This document shows positions 1 to 11,255 of a DNA stretch of 64,000 nucleotides, one piece after another. Origin of the DNA: Cyclospora cayetanensis (lineage: Eukaryota > Apicomplexa > Conoidasida > Eucoccidiorida > Eimeriidae). A program made the translations under genes and the position numbers. The stretch spans positions 18,443 to 82,442 of the forward strand of contig NW_020312127.1 in the NCBI RefSeq assembly GCF_002999335.1. The letters run 5' to 3'. How positions within the stretch are numbered: the first letter of the stretch is position 1; each line of letters starts with the position of its first letter. Below the pieces are notes generated by a model, which saw nothing but the letters and a program-made list of their open reading frames with translations, did not search any database and was not told the origin of the DNA.

Positions 1-2155
1 GATTGCGTAGCGTATACACTAGCCAAATGAGGAATTAAAGCAAATACACGCATGCTCATATTCCGAGTTTTCCCTATTTCAGCTGTACCTGATGAATGTT
101 AACTGATTAATCGAGGAATAGCGCAGATGCTTTCTTGCGCTGCATTTGGCGGTTACAGCAGGACGAAATCGGCGACGAGGGAGGCATTGACACAGGGGCT
201 TCTCTGTTCCCAGCCCCATTTTCCCGTCTCTTTCCCAGATTTCTCTCGTGAAATTTTACACTGAATGATCTCTTTAGCGGCAGTCAGCAATAGCTGCTCG
301 ACAGGAAATTCAGGCGCCAGAGACAGACAGCACAGCGGCCTGATGTGGCACAGGGCCTTCTTCTCTTTCCGTAGTATCATTGAAGAAATCCGAGTTTGTC
401 AAGGACTCTTCGCCGAGAAAAAACAAAGTTGTGATCCCCAGTTGCACAGAGGAAAGGGCTCTAGGGTTTAATTCGGGCGTCCATACGCCTCTGTGCAAAC
501 TTACCCGAGCTGCAACGGTCACTATGGAAGTTGCACACAGCGACTAAATCTTTTGGCGCATATAACAAAGGTATGCTGTTTTGCTGAGCTTTTTGAATTG
601 CATGGGCAGTGAGAGTAGGTGAGTTAGGCTGTGAGAGCATGGGCAGCACCTAGAATACTCCCCAGCATTGTCAGATCCTATGTCACTTTTAAAGACAAGA
701 TTTAGTTAGGGCGTGTGACCACTTGAAGTCAAACAAAACCGTAGAAGAGAGGTCTCTACTGTGCTTTTTTTCGCGGGTTGCATACCCCTCCAGGGACCAG
801 TTGCGCATCTGGTGACGTAGTAGAGGGAAGGTACACGAAAGAAGGAGGAGCCCACAGGGGAAGCAAGGATCGATTTGAATACTTACAGGCTGAGAGCTGC
901 GCCTAGCATAAAGGTGGCCGTTGGGATGCACCTAGACCTGCATGCATATTATCATTTCATGGCGGGGCTACTGATATGCGAACTACCCACTGAGCCAGCC
1001 TTTTGAGTGTGCGTGCACCGCTTTTGTATGAACCCACAGCTTGTTAGAGAGAACTGCGGAAAATGCCTTCCCCTCACGACGATGGGGGCTTGGATAGATT
1101 ATCAAGAGCTCTCCGAAGTGAGCAATAACTTTTGCGTCCAGCTACAGCACAGGTCACTGTTTTTTGCAAGCAGGAAAACTGCAAGAGGGCCTCGTCTCAG
1201 TCCTACTTCAGGATGCGCCTTCTGTATACGGGATCCTGCCTGAAAAAGCCTGTTTGTACACTACCCTTCTCTACCTTTCCGCTATTTTTCCGCCCTTTTC
1301 CTTCTCTGTTTGTGGTCTTGCTTGTGGTTCTGTTTGCCACTGCCTCTTACCTTCCCGCACTCTGGATAAGAGTCCAGGAAAGTAATTATTAGGCTCGGAT
1401 TGTCTCCTTCGGAGATCCAGGATTTACAAACCGAGACAGACTTCGTGTGATTGTGCCATTATGTACTATTCTTAGTGTTAAAGAAGGATGTTGATCTCCT
1501 CTATGATCCGAGGGAGCTGCCCACGCATGACAAGTAAGCATGCACGCCCTAGACACATTTTTCCCTCCCCTATATTTGTCTTTCCAGCGCGCTGTTTCCA
1601 ATGCGCCACATATGTGTGCTGGGGCGTTGCATCGATGCGCTTTTGCAGCATTCCGGGGAAGTATCCTGCCAAAACGAAAGAAGTAAAAAAAGGCAAAACG
1701 AGCGGTGAAACATCGGGGGAAGCCGCGCAGCGCTTCCACTCCCCTTCGTCGGCCAGGCGAGATGCTGGCTCAAGCCCGTCCGAAGAAGTAATGCATGCAT
1801 CGAATAAGCTTTAGAGAGGAGGGCATAGAATGGACGGCCGCGCTGTGGAGCACAGACGGGCAGGAAACTGACACAGAGATAAAATGAGGTCACGCGCGCA
1901 GCACAAGCGAAGCAGTGGCGGTCTGTGTGTATTTGCCTGCAACTGATACTGCACTGGCTGCCTTTTGTTTCAGATATCCAGGCAAAAGGCCACAGGGCTA
2001 GCGTCAAAGACCCAGCGTCGCAAGACCCCTGAGAGAAGCATCAATAGAGCACAGAGTTAGTGGCAAGGTGCTTCCGAGGGCGTGCGGGGACGGCGGCTTA
2101 GCGCTTTTCTGGGAACGAATAGTCGGGTTACGCAGAAAAGCCGGACGGGCTGTAG
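1..2155. other. no supported gene
   Basis: I see no convincing coding exon here. Open frames on both strands are short, lack good splice junctions and show no recognisable motif. The stretch holds one telomere-like AGGGTTTA motif near 462-470. It probably contains the 5' flank, and possibly upstream non-coding exons, of the coiled-coil gene that begins at 2156. Confidence 0.5.
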
Positions 2156-5100
2156 ATGCGACGGCTTGAAAAGACAGCTGTGCGGTGTTCGCTGTGTGTC
2201 TCCCTTCAAGCAGGTCGAACTAAAGACTCAGGCCTCTCCACTCCTGTGGCCAGCCTCCCCAGGAGGCCTCGAAACTCCCATAGTCCGTCGAGTCCCCGCG
2301 GGGCTGCCAGGCGACGATTGGAGGCTTCCCGACCCTCTCTTGGTGGGGCGAACGGCAGGCTGAACACCACCTCGAAGCAGATCCAGAGCTCGGAAGAATC
2401 AGACGATGAGGGAGAAGAGCGCGAGACTGCTCGCCGGTACTCGGGGACAGTGAAAGTGTCGTCGCTTGTGGACGAGACGCTTGCTGCTGGGGGGCTTGCT
2501 GCCGCTGCGTCCGCTGCGCGGCTAGAGAAGGACGATTCCATGCGATGCCGGGTGATGCTAGAGGATGATGCTAGTTTTTCGTCTGTCTCGTCTAACGAGG
2601 AGGAAGAGAAGTCAGAAGGGAACAGCCCAAGAAACACTCGGGAGGGGAGAGGCAGCAAAGAAGGACCGTACCATGGGCTAGCGGCCGCAAACCAAGGTAG
2701 CTTCGCCCCACGTAATAGCTATTATACTCCTTCTTTCCAGCAGCAGAATGGTTATAAAGGCTCCGTATCGTTCCCTCCCCCGCACTCTGCAGCCGAGATG
2801 CAGCGGCGCTTAGAGGAAGAGTGGGGGGAGAGGGAGAGGCGCCTCCGTCTACAGCACCAAAGGCACACCGAGACAGTTGTGGCCCAAGAAATCGAAAAAG
2901 TAATGACCATTTGACTTTCGTCTTCACGCAAGCAGGCATTCTTGAACTGGCCCGCTGTGTAGATGAGCTCGCTCGCTACCTTCTGTGCTTGTAAAGCGAC
3001 CAACCTGCCTGTGCCTTCCGCCCTGAGTCTTTGCGCCACATGGCGTCTGTTTCACGGCATCCGTAATAGCTTGTTTTGAGTGCTTCTTTTCCATGGACTC
3101 CCATTCCAGAGTAGCGCATGTGGCAGCATTTACTGGCCCTCCTGCATTTCTTATTCTTGCTCGATAGAGCCAAAAATTGACCCCCAGTACTTCCATCTTG
3201 TGTGTTTTCCTTCTTCTAAAGACCAGGAATTATGCTCTTTTGACGGATTCTCGGCTTCCATGCTCAGGTCACACAGGAATTTGGCCGTCGCCTGATCTAC
3301 GAGCTGCAGCAGCAGGAGGCGTTGTTGCAGCAGCAGTTTCAGCAGCAGAACACACACGCGCAGCTGAAGGAGGCGACCGAGAGCAATTGGCGGCTACACC
3401 AGAAAACGAAAGAGCTGCAAGAACAGCTCGATACAGAGGCACTCAAGCAAAAGCATGCGGAGACGGAGATAGAGCTGTTGCAGAGAGAAACACAGGTCGG
3501 GAAAATTCACCGCCCACACAGAAGGAGGAGTATCCCCTTACATGGCACAGTGGAAGCCACCAGGGAGAACATCATCGATGCAGCGGCAATAAAGCATAAA
3601 AAGAGGCGTCAGAACATTTAGGGGGTGAAAGGAGCTGTAGAATATAGGATCTAGCTGTAGCTTGGAGCACTTAAAAGGAGTTCGGTTTGCTAAGCACCCG
3701 ATTGCTCAGCTTGACTCTTGTGTCCTGCATGCAGAACAGCGATTCAAAGCTACAGCAGCTGAAGGATGAAAACGCCTTTCTTTCTTCTCAAGTGGCGAGC
3801 TTGGAGCGTCAGTGTTTCGAATTGAGAAACAATGAAGAGGATCTCCGTCGTCGCCTAGAGATTAGCAGTGGCCATTTAGAAAAGGTTCAGGAGCAGCTGC
3901 AGCATGAACAGCAAGTGTCTGCGTCTTATTCAAAAAAGCGACAGGGCCTGGAGAGAGAGCTGGAAGCTTTAGAACACTCTAGAGCGAATGCAGAGCGGCA
4001 GGCGCAAATGGCAACTGCAGATTGTGAAAGGGTTCACGGACAGTCGCAAATCATCAGTAATCAAAATGCACAGCTGCTGCTGGAGAACGAAGCTCTCAAG
4101 CGATCGGTCCAAAGGCTGGAATTGAGCATCAAGGAACAATTGGGAGAGGAAAAGGACCAGTAAGGAACTAGCAGAAACGGAATCCTGGCGGTGAAAGAAA
4201 ATGAGGCATAAAGTGATGTAGACGCACGCACACACACACATTGACATATACGCACAGACACGGCTAGGTGTCTAGAATTGTGCTTCTGGTGATTAGTTAG
4301 GCCGCTGAACCTGGGCACGCCGTTTACTTCCATATTTTCGACATATGCCTCCTTTGACCTGCACCTTTTATTTAGGGCCGAAATACTTGTGGTTGTTCTT
4401 GCGCGCCTTTGTTGTTCTCCTTGACATAGGCTGGCGAAGGACAGAAAGATTGAAGACCTGAATGAAGAGCTACATGTGCAACAAAGGAAGAACGCCGATG
4501 TGACGAGTGCACTCCGCATGGTTTGTGCTGAAACCCTGGCTCCTAATTGGTCAAGTTGTATTCGTCGATCATAAGAGCTTTGCGAGACATTCGTAGTTTT
4601 CTGTAGGAGGCATGAATGTTCCTCTGTGCTGGCTTTACTTTGAGCATACGCTTTTTCAATTTTTCTGTCCCTTAAAGGCTTTCGCAACTATGCTGTATGG
4701 GTTTTGCAGAGGGTGCAACATCTGGAGCGCTTCGAATGGCTTTACACCACTCTGAAGTCTGAGGTTGAGAATTTGAAGTACGCGCCACTTGATGCCTCTT
4801 TTCTGCTTGTCATTCTCTCCTTGGCCCTCACTCGCCCCCTTGTCCTCCCTCTTTCTTTATCTTCGCGGCTCACTCGACGCATCTTTGTGCCTCTATATCT
4901 GTTGAACTGGCACATTTCCTTCTTCAGCTGGTTTGTACTTGCGCGCTACTCTGTTCTTCCCTCTGGAATCTGCTAGTGCTGTTCGTTTTGGATTCGCCTA
5001 TCTCGCACCTTTTGGGCTTCTGGGACGCCGCTGGCCTGTTTCTCTGCATTTATGACGTAGAAGCATCGTGCTGCTAATAACATCGAGAGCAGGATTCTTT

Positions 5101-6936
5101 TGAAAAGAGAACGCGTGCTTAGGAGGACGTTGCTGTTGTCACCTGCAGACTCGAGACACATCGCCTGAGAGACGAGAACGCAACTTTGTTGGCTGAAGCA
5201 CAGAAGCGCGGGTGAGCAGGCTTTGTCCCCTTTTTCTTGGGGGCCCTCTTCAAACACGAAGCGCGGAGGGGTTGTTAGACTTGCTGGCCCGCGCAGCTGT
5301 TTGCACTAGAGCTTTTCTTGCGTTGATGTCTCCGTTAGACCCCCATGCAGCCATTGCATCATACGCCTGACCAGTTATCTTTTTCCACCGCAGAAAATAC
5401 CACAATGTGTGTGTGGTGTATGCACACCGTAATTGCGTCCTCAGAGAGCAAACCGCAGTCTCGCAGGGTGAGACGCGGTCTCTACAAAATGAGATCCTCA
5501 CCCTTCAGAGGGAAAATCATTCCCTACGGAGAGATGTACAGAGACTCCTCAGCGCATCTCAGGATCGATGTAAGCGTTTCGGGCGTAAGCAGTTTTACAT
5601 GAACCGTGGCACTGCATATCTGTATTGGGTTGGTCATGGGCTGCCTATTTAGCATCTATTTTGAAGCCTGCTTTGCGTATGGCCACTCGCTTTCCGCGCT
5701 GTCCTCTTCCACTCTATTCACGTATCCTGTCTTATGTCTTTAGTGCCGTCTTGGCTCTGATTTTTTCTCATGCCGCAATGTTGGACTTTCTGTTTTTCAT
5801 TTGTGCACTCTGCGCTCGACAGCAATCCCAGGAGGCCTCAGCAGTGTGGTGGGAGCTAGGGACGTCTGCAGCACCAAGACAAGTCCAGATAATCCTCTTC
5901 CCGGGATTTTCGGCCAGCAGCAATCAAGCCCATGTAAATACACTTATGTAAGTTTTGGGTGGCTATGCGGCTGCCGTGCTCTCTGCTTTTTCACTTCCCT
6001 TGAGAGCAGCCCTCCCTCTTGCATGGCGTTTTTGCCAACTATCCTGCTCTTTTTCGTTTCCCCCTAGCTCTGACAGTGCCGTACAAAGGTGAACCAGGTG
6101 CCTGCAAGCTGTCATTGCGCTCTTGATCGGTCTCCCCGCTGTCGTCTACGTCCCGGTGCTGTAGCTCAGCTTGAGTGCTGTTCTTTGCGTCTGTGTTGAG
6201 CAGGCCAACTGCCTATCTGACCCAGCAATAGTCCCGTCGCAGTTCGGGAACTTGAATAATTTTAGAGGCTCCTCCGTGAACCCACCAGTGCATTCTGAAT
6301 TAGCGAGATACAGACAAGATACGGCGCTAAACAACCCCACGCAGAGGAGCACCTGTCCTCCCCCTTGTGCCCCTGCGTCGACGTCTGCTCTGGAGCATGC
6401 GCACGATCCCAGCCGCTTAATTGTGGCCTCGGCAGCAGCGACAAGAGGGGGGGCCTCTTGGACCCCCACAAAAGGGGCGCTTCCAACTCCTCTTCCTCCA
6501 GTTCTCTTAACTGAAGGGGCGGACTCTGCTGAGCAAATGAAATCGATAGAGAAGCAGGTGCTCCTTTTGACGGCAGAGAAACAGAGGATCGAGGCAGAAG
6601 CCGCAAAGTACCCCGCGACAAATGGTATAGAAAGCATGCGTGTATTACACCCATCGGCCACCAGATCTGTCGCTCTTCTATTCCTACGCCCCTCCAGTAA
6701 ATGTCTCGCGCTTTCTCCACGCATCGGGCTCTTCCACTTGTGAGTCTCCTACCTTCTATCTCTGCCCTCTCAACATTGAAACCTGTGTCTTTGTGTGTGC
6801 CTCCTCCTCTTCAGGGCGCCACGCGCGGGACAGGCAGAAGCGTTGCGAACTAGAGAACCGCTTATCGGAGGTCGACTCTACACTACACAAATTGAAGATG
6901 ATAATCTTCCAAAACGAACGAAGGACTAGGCACTAA
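2156..6936 (+). CDS. coiled-coil protein, 10 exons
   Basis: Exons read as 2156-2899, 3268-3495, 3735-4159, 4430-4520, 4710-4777, 5149-5211, 5394-5569, 5823-5947, 6204-6624 and 6815-6936. All junctions are GT-AG and phases agree, giving 820 residues. Residues 1-230 are polar, acidic and Ser-rich, ending in an Arg/Glu helix. Exons 2-7 are almost continuous heptad-type coiled coil rich in Gln, Glu and Leu. Exon 9 starts with a Pro/Thr linker, then the helix resumes through a basic last exon (RHARDRQKR, then ERRTRH at the end). An in-frame stop directly precedes the ATG, so this start is reasonable unless there is an upstream exon. I do not recognise the family. The overall shape (disordered head, long coiled coil, basic conserved-looking tail) resembles centrosomal or cytoskeletal scaffold proteins, which is inference only. 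Confidence 0.8.
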
Positions 6937-7171
6937 GCAGCAAAAAAGCTAGATGTCGTAGCATACGCCCCGTAGCCAGAACGCGCGCCTCCACAGTTTT
7001 AAAACCGAAGTGCGATAGCGGGCGCTCTAAAACGCCACTGCAGAGGCTGTACTGCCACAAAACGTCGAACCGCTTGCTTTTGAGTCCATGTGCATCTGGA
7101 TGCGGAACGAACTGTTGGATACTGATTCTCTTGCATTCAGCTTGGCTAACACAGTGGCTTAAGTGTTCTCT

Positions 7172-10100
7172 TTAAGCTTTACGCTTTCGGTTGGTTTGAT
7201 TGTGCTTTCGTTTTTTGTTGGATCTGGCCTCTTGGGCCTCATGAAGCTCCAACTCGGTTTCCCTGCAAAGAGAGCCAAAAAATGACGGATACACAGAGGG
7301 GCTTCTACAGCAGAGCACGGACGAAAGGGCCGCAGGCATACAAATTGAATACACAGAAAACCCATGTAAGAAGAAAAGGCAGCACCAACACAGAGAGCGA
7401 GAGAGGCGATGAAGTAGGCCAGAACAACCCCAGGATGTCGGAGATCATACACGTGCGTGTAGCCACGAACAGAAGCGAGCGATGTACGCAAAGAATACAG
7501 AGAGGAAGAGAGAGAGACAGACAGGGAGAGAGGGAGGGAGAGAGAGTGAGAGAGAGAGAGAAGGGAAAATACGGCAAACGCGAACGGCTGATACAGGCTC
7601 GCTTACCGGAGCGCCTCAAGTGCCCGTTCGTGAAAGGCAAGGGCCTTTTCTTCGGGTAGGTCCTGCAGGCAACCCGCGGGAAAGGCACCGACGCGGCTAC
7701 GGATGCACCAACAGGCAGAGGGGAAGAGAAAAAGAGAGAAAGCGGGCGCAATTGGAGGAGCGGGAAGAAATATGGGGAGTAGTGTGGCGGGCGCAAGAAA
7801 ACATCCATAAGGCGGCAAGGGGAAAGGGCAGAGCAGCGTCCAAAGAGGACTCCAGAGCACCACCGGGTGATAATGCAGAGAGAACATCAATACCGCAAGA
7901 AGGGTGAAAAAGGGCAAAGTGGGGCGGCTCGATAACTGCGCAGCAGCAGAGGCGCTTTTACAAAACACGCCAGGTGAGACACGGACCGCATATTCTTCCA
8001 GCTTCTTCTCAAGAGCAAACTCTATGCGCTGGTATGCCTCCACGTCATATCTATGGCACAAACACCATTAAGAAGCATGTAGACACACTCTCGGCATTTC
8101 TACAATGCAAAGTTGGTTGCTGTCGCAACAGAAGTGTAGCGATAGAGCTCCATTCCGCAAATGTCGTACTGTGTAACGAATGTGAGAGCTCTGCCGCTTC
8201 TCCCCGCGCGTGCCGTCCTCCCGACCCTGCAGCGAAACGACAGGAGCAGAAAGAACTGCAGCAGGAGCTTAGTGAGACAGTACTGCAAGAAGCAAAAGAA
8301 GCACAGGTCTTGCCTCTACACTTCATTAGCAGCACCAAAAGGGGGCAGCGCAGCATCCGCTATTTCAATGGGAAGACGCGGAGGGGCATGCCTGTGGATG
8401 TAGTCCTTTGATGAGAGTGGCACATCAAAATTAAGCACAAACTCGACTTGAGAAATATCGAGACCGCGGCTTCCAACCTCCGTTGTCACCAGAATGCGCA
8501 CTTCGCCTGAGCAAACACAAAGCAGGAAAAGCTGCGGTGCTTTCTGGTTCTCTTCTGCAAAAGGGGCACTGCCCCAGGCAGACAACAGCCACCACACACG
8601 GTGATATTACACGCCCAAAGCAAGCAAAGCGTCTCCTTTGAAAGGCCCAACGACGGCAGCACGCGAGTGTATTGACACGTAGGAAGCTACATCCGCGAAA
8701 GCTCCATAGGCGAAGACTTGGAGCCGGGGATTTGACAATCGCGGCACTAAAAAAACATTAACAGCTACTAAGAAACAGTACCAGCACGGAATTTGGCAAG
8801 GGCGCCGATGCGTTGAGGCTGCGTCATCTGCCCATGAAGGCACACCTGCACAGACAACGGGATACAGCAGCAAAACTTCTAGCTTTTGCCGAAGCCGAAG
8901 AACATAGGCGACACAGGAGCATCGGTGGAGGTTCAGTCAAAAGCAACCAGCGGCCGTAGCACGGCCACCCTGGTGAGCGGCGCATCCTCTCTCTACACTG
9001 GCAGCCTATCAAAGACAGGCGTCTACAGCCTGTGGAGGCACATCAGCAGCGAAAACATCCAACAAGTCGCTGCAGTGTAGGCTGACTGCGTCGAAAGCCA
9101 TGTGCCTCAAGTAAGTGGCAAGCTTCCTGGCGGCAAGGCACGTATTCGTAAAGATCATGATGCTGTTGAAGCTCCGATGTTGCTGCAGCAACGCTGCAGC
9201 ATACGTCCACTTGTGCTTCAGGGGAAGCAGCAAAAATTGCTGCAGCAAGACTGGCGCTGTGGCTGTCTTCTTGTCTACCGAAACCTGTGCGAATAGACGC
9301 CCCGCCCGTATGCGCACGCCATTGGCACACCCGACCCTTTACAGCATGTCTTTCTAGAGGAACTAAAGAGGGAGAGATTGTTCTCCCTTTGTCGCTCGCG
9401 GTGCAACAGCACGCCTCAGGGAAGCCTCATAGGGCCTTTGGTGCGGTGTTTAGAGGTATCGGGGTGTAGTCTCGAAGCGCCTAGGAGTGGGCAGCACCTT
9501 GATAGGCTTCACCAAGCACGCCTTATTCAGCTTGCAGACACTCGAGGTCATGGTCGCCGAAAAAAGAAGCACAACCTTTTCTTTCGGAGCTGCAGCCAGC
9601 AGTCTAGAGATTTCTTCAGCGTACTCTGGACACAGCAGCTTATCCGCCTCGTCCATCACGATATACCTACGGCCACCCCCAGTATACCGCGCGCATGCAG
9701 TCACGCATGCAGTCACATGGCGTTCGTCTGAGGGCCAAATGCAAACCCTTCTGTGCGGAGCTACCTACCCACCAATGTACCCACGGAACCTCCTGCCTAC
9801 CCACATACCTACCTACCCACCTACCTTTTTGTACTGTACTGCACTGCTCTGCACTGTTGCTGCTGCTACTGCCTACCTGCATCCCTTGACGGAGAAACCC
9901 TTCGTCCTGTGGAGGTGATCGATAAGCCTCCCGGGGGTACACACGAGGATTTGGGGCTTTTTTGCGAGAGACAAGGCCTGCAACGAGAAATCCACCCCCC
10001 CGACCAGCGCGCAGCAGCAGCCACGAATGGCAGCTGCAGCAGCAGCGACGGCCGCAGCTGTACTCTCCGCGGCAGCCGCTGCGGCAGCTAAAGACTGCAC

Positions 10101-10607
10101 CCAGTCGAAGACTTGCAAGGCGAGCTCGCGGGTTGGTGCCAGGATCACAGCGAATGCGCTGCTGCTGCTGGTGAGACTCCGGCTCCTGCTGCTGCTGCTT
10201 TGCTGCAACAGCTCATGCAGCAGGGGCAGCACGAACGCACCCGTCTTGCCGCTGCCCGTTGCAGCAAGTGCAATTATGTCTCTGTGCTGCACAGCGTCTG
10301 CTCCGCGCAACCGATGCAACTGCTGCAGCGCCAGCGGTATCACCTGCTGCTGCACGGCTGTCGGAGTCGCCCACTTGGCTGCGGCTGCTGCGGCACATAT
10401 CTCACGGCACAAACCTAAGGACTTGAACGTTGCAGGTCCTCCCTGCTGCTGCTGCTGTTGCTGCTGTTGCTCCTGCTGAACAAGGGGATCATCATGAGCA
10501 GGCAGTTGTTCTCCCGCTCCCTCTTCGCGGCTGCTGCCAGCTGCCGTTGCGTTGGCTGCAGAGGGAGGGTCGTCCGACAGCCTTGGCCTCTTTTCCCCTT
10601 GCCCCAT
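7172..10607 (-). CDS. DDX47: DEAD-box RNA helicase, DDX47/Rrp3 type
   Basis: Nine exons: 9877-10607, 9498-9666, 9087-9284, 8782-8845, 8392-8506, 8170-8226, 7987-8050, 7607-7662 and 7172-7262, giving 514 residues with all phases consistent. Motifs in order: Q-motif region (ATPTAVQQQ), [43 protein letters not shown] and [13 protein letters not shown]. The stretch after motif VI ([14 protein letters not shown]) is typical of DDX47/Rrp3, and the tail is Lys/Arg-rich as in that family. Known role of the family: nucleolar ATP-dependent helicase for early 18S pre-rRNA processing. Family-specific additions are an N-terminal Gln run and an Ala/Ser-rich insert after motif Ia. The ATG at 10607 is the first in frame. 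Intron 5 appears to use a GC donor (AG|GCATGC at 8391). The gene is head-to-head with the exonuclease gene at 11256. Confidence 0.93.
7501..7562. repeat. GA-rich microsatellite
   Basis: Irregular GA/GGGA purine tract on the + strand inside the last intron of the DDX47-like gene. It lies between the exons at 7607-7662 and 7172-7262, so it forms a pyrimidine tract in the transcribed strand of that intron. Confidence 0.8.
9766..9832. repeat. degenerate CTAC/CCTA tetranucleotide repeat
   Basis: Imperfect runs of CTAC and CCAC lie in intron 1 of the DDX47-like gene, between the exons at 9877-10607 and 9498-9666. Nothing suggests a coding role. Confidence 0.7.
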
Positions 10608-11255
10608 CGTATGCACTTCCCCCTTGCTTCTCCCGCTGCTAACGCTCTGCTACCGCTGCTGAAGCTCTAATGCCGCTGCTGACACTCTGAGTGTGCGTGC
10701 TGTGGCGCCGGTATGCAGGGCGGCCAGAAGATCTCGCCTCAGCGGTTCACAAAGGCACACGCAGTCGCGCGTGTTCTTTCCACCTAGATAGATGCTGATG
10801 TCGCAAGGAAAATTATACGGCATGAAAAAAGGCCTATAGGGGATGCTCAAATAGCTCGTGCCGCTTATTTGTAGCCATAAAATGAACTGCTCCTTCCATG
10901 AATTCAAGTCGGGAGTGCCGCCCTCCGCGCAAGGATCGGGGCCTTGTGGGGCCCCCTGCCGGGCGGTTGCTGTTGTTAGCACTACTGCAACGCCCCTTAT
11001 TTTTTAGTTAAAAGAGCAATGTGAGGCTCTGTGGGTGTGAATTATTGCCCATTTCAATGATATATGGAGAGAAGAGGCGCCCCTGCGCAGCAGCAGCCTG
11101 TGTCACTGCAGTGTGGGAAGGCGAGGTAGCGCCAGCATGCGGCCTCCGGAGAACCGAGCGCCCTCCTTCTATTGAATTTTTGCGCAGCTAGATTCATGTC
11201 TTGAGCAGCTGACGAGGGAAGACCATACCTCCCCCCTGGGGGCCCCTTACCCGGG
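10608..11255. promoter_or_regulatory. divergent promoter region with GGGGCCCC palindromes
   Basis: This 648-bp spacer separates the start codons of the DDX47-like gene (-) and the exonuclease gene (+), which are head to head. It contains GGGGCCCCC at about 10948-10956 and GGGGGCCCC at about 11238-11246, the latter only some 10 bases before the exonuclease ATG. A promoter role is inference from position and from recurrence of the same palindrome in two other divergent spacers. Confidence 0.45.

Noticed and set aside
2082..2363. 93-codon ORF overlapping exon 1 of the coiled-coil gene in another frame
   Set aside because: It does not connect to downstream exons in phase, while the 2156 frame does.
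9033..9086. Read-through of DDX47 exon 3 giving [11 protein letters not shown], which resembles the LHGQM motif
   Set aside because: The real LHGQM motif is in the next exon (8782-8845) with a correct junction; the read-through stretch is intron.
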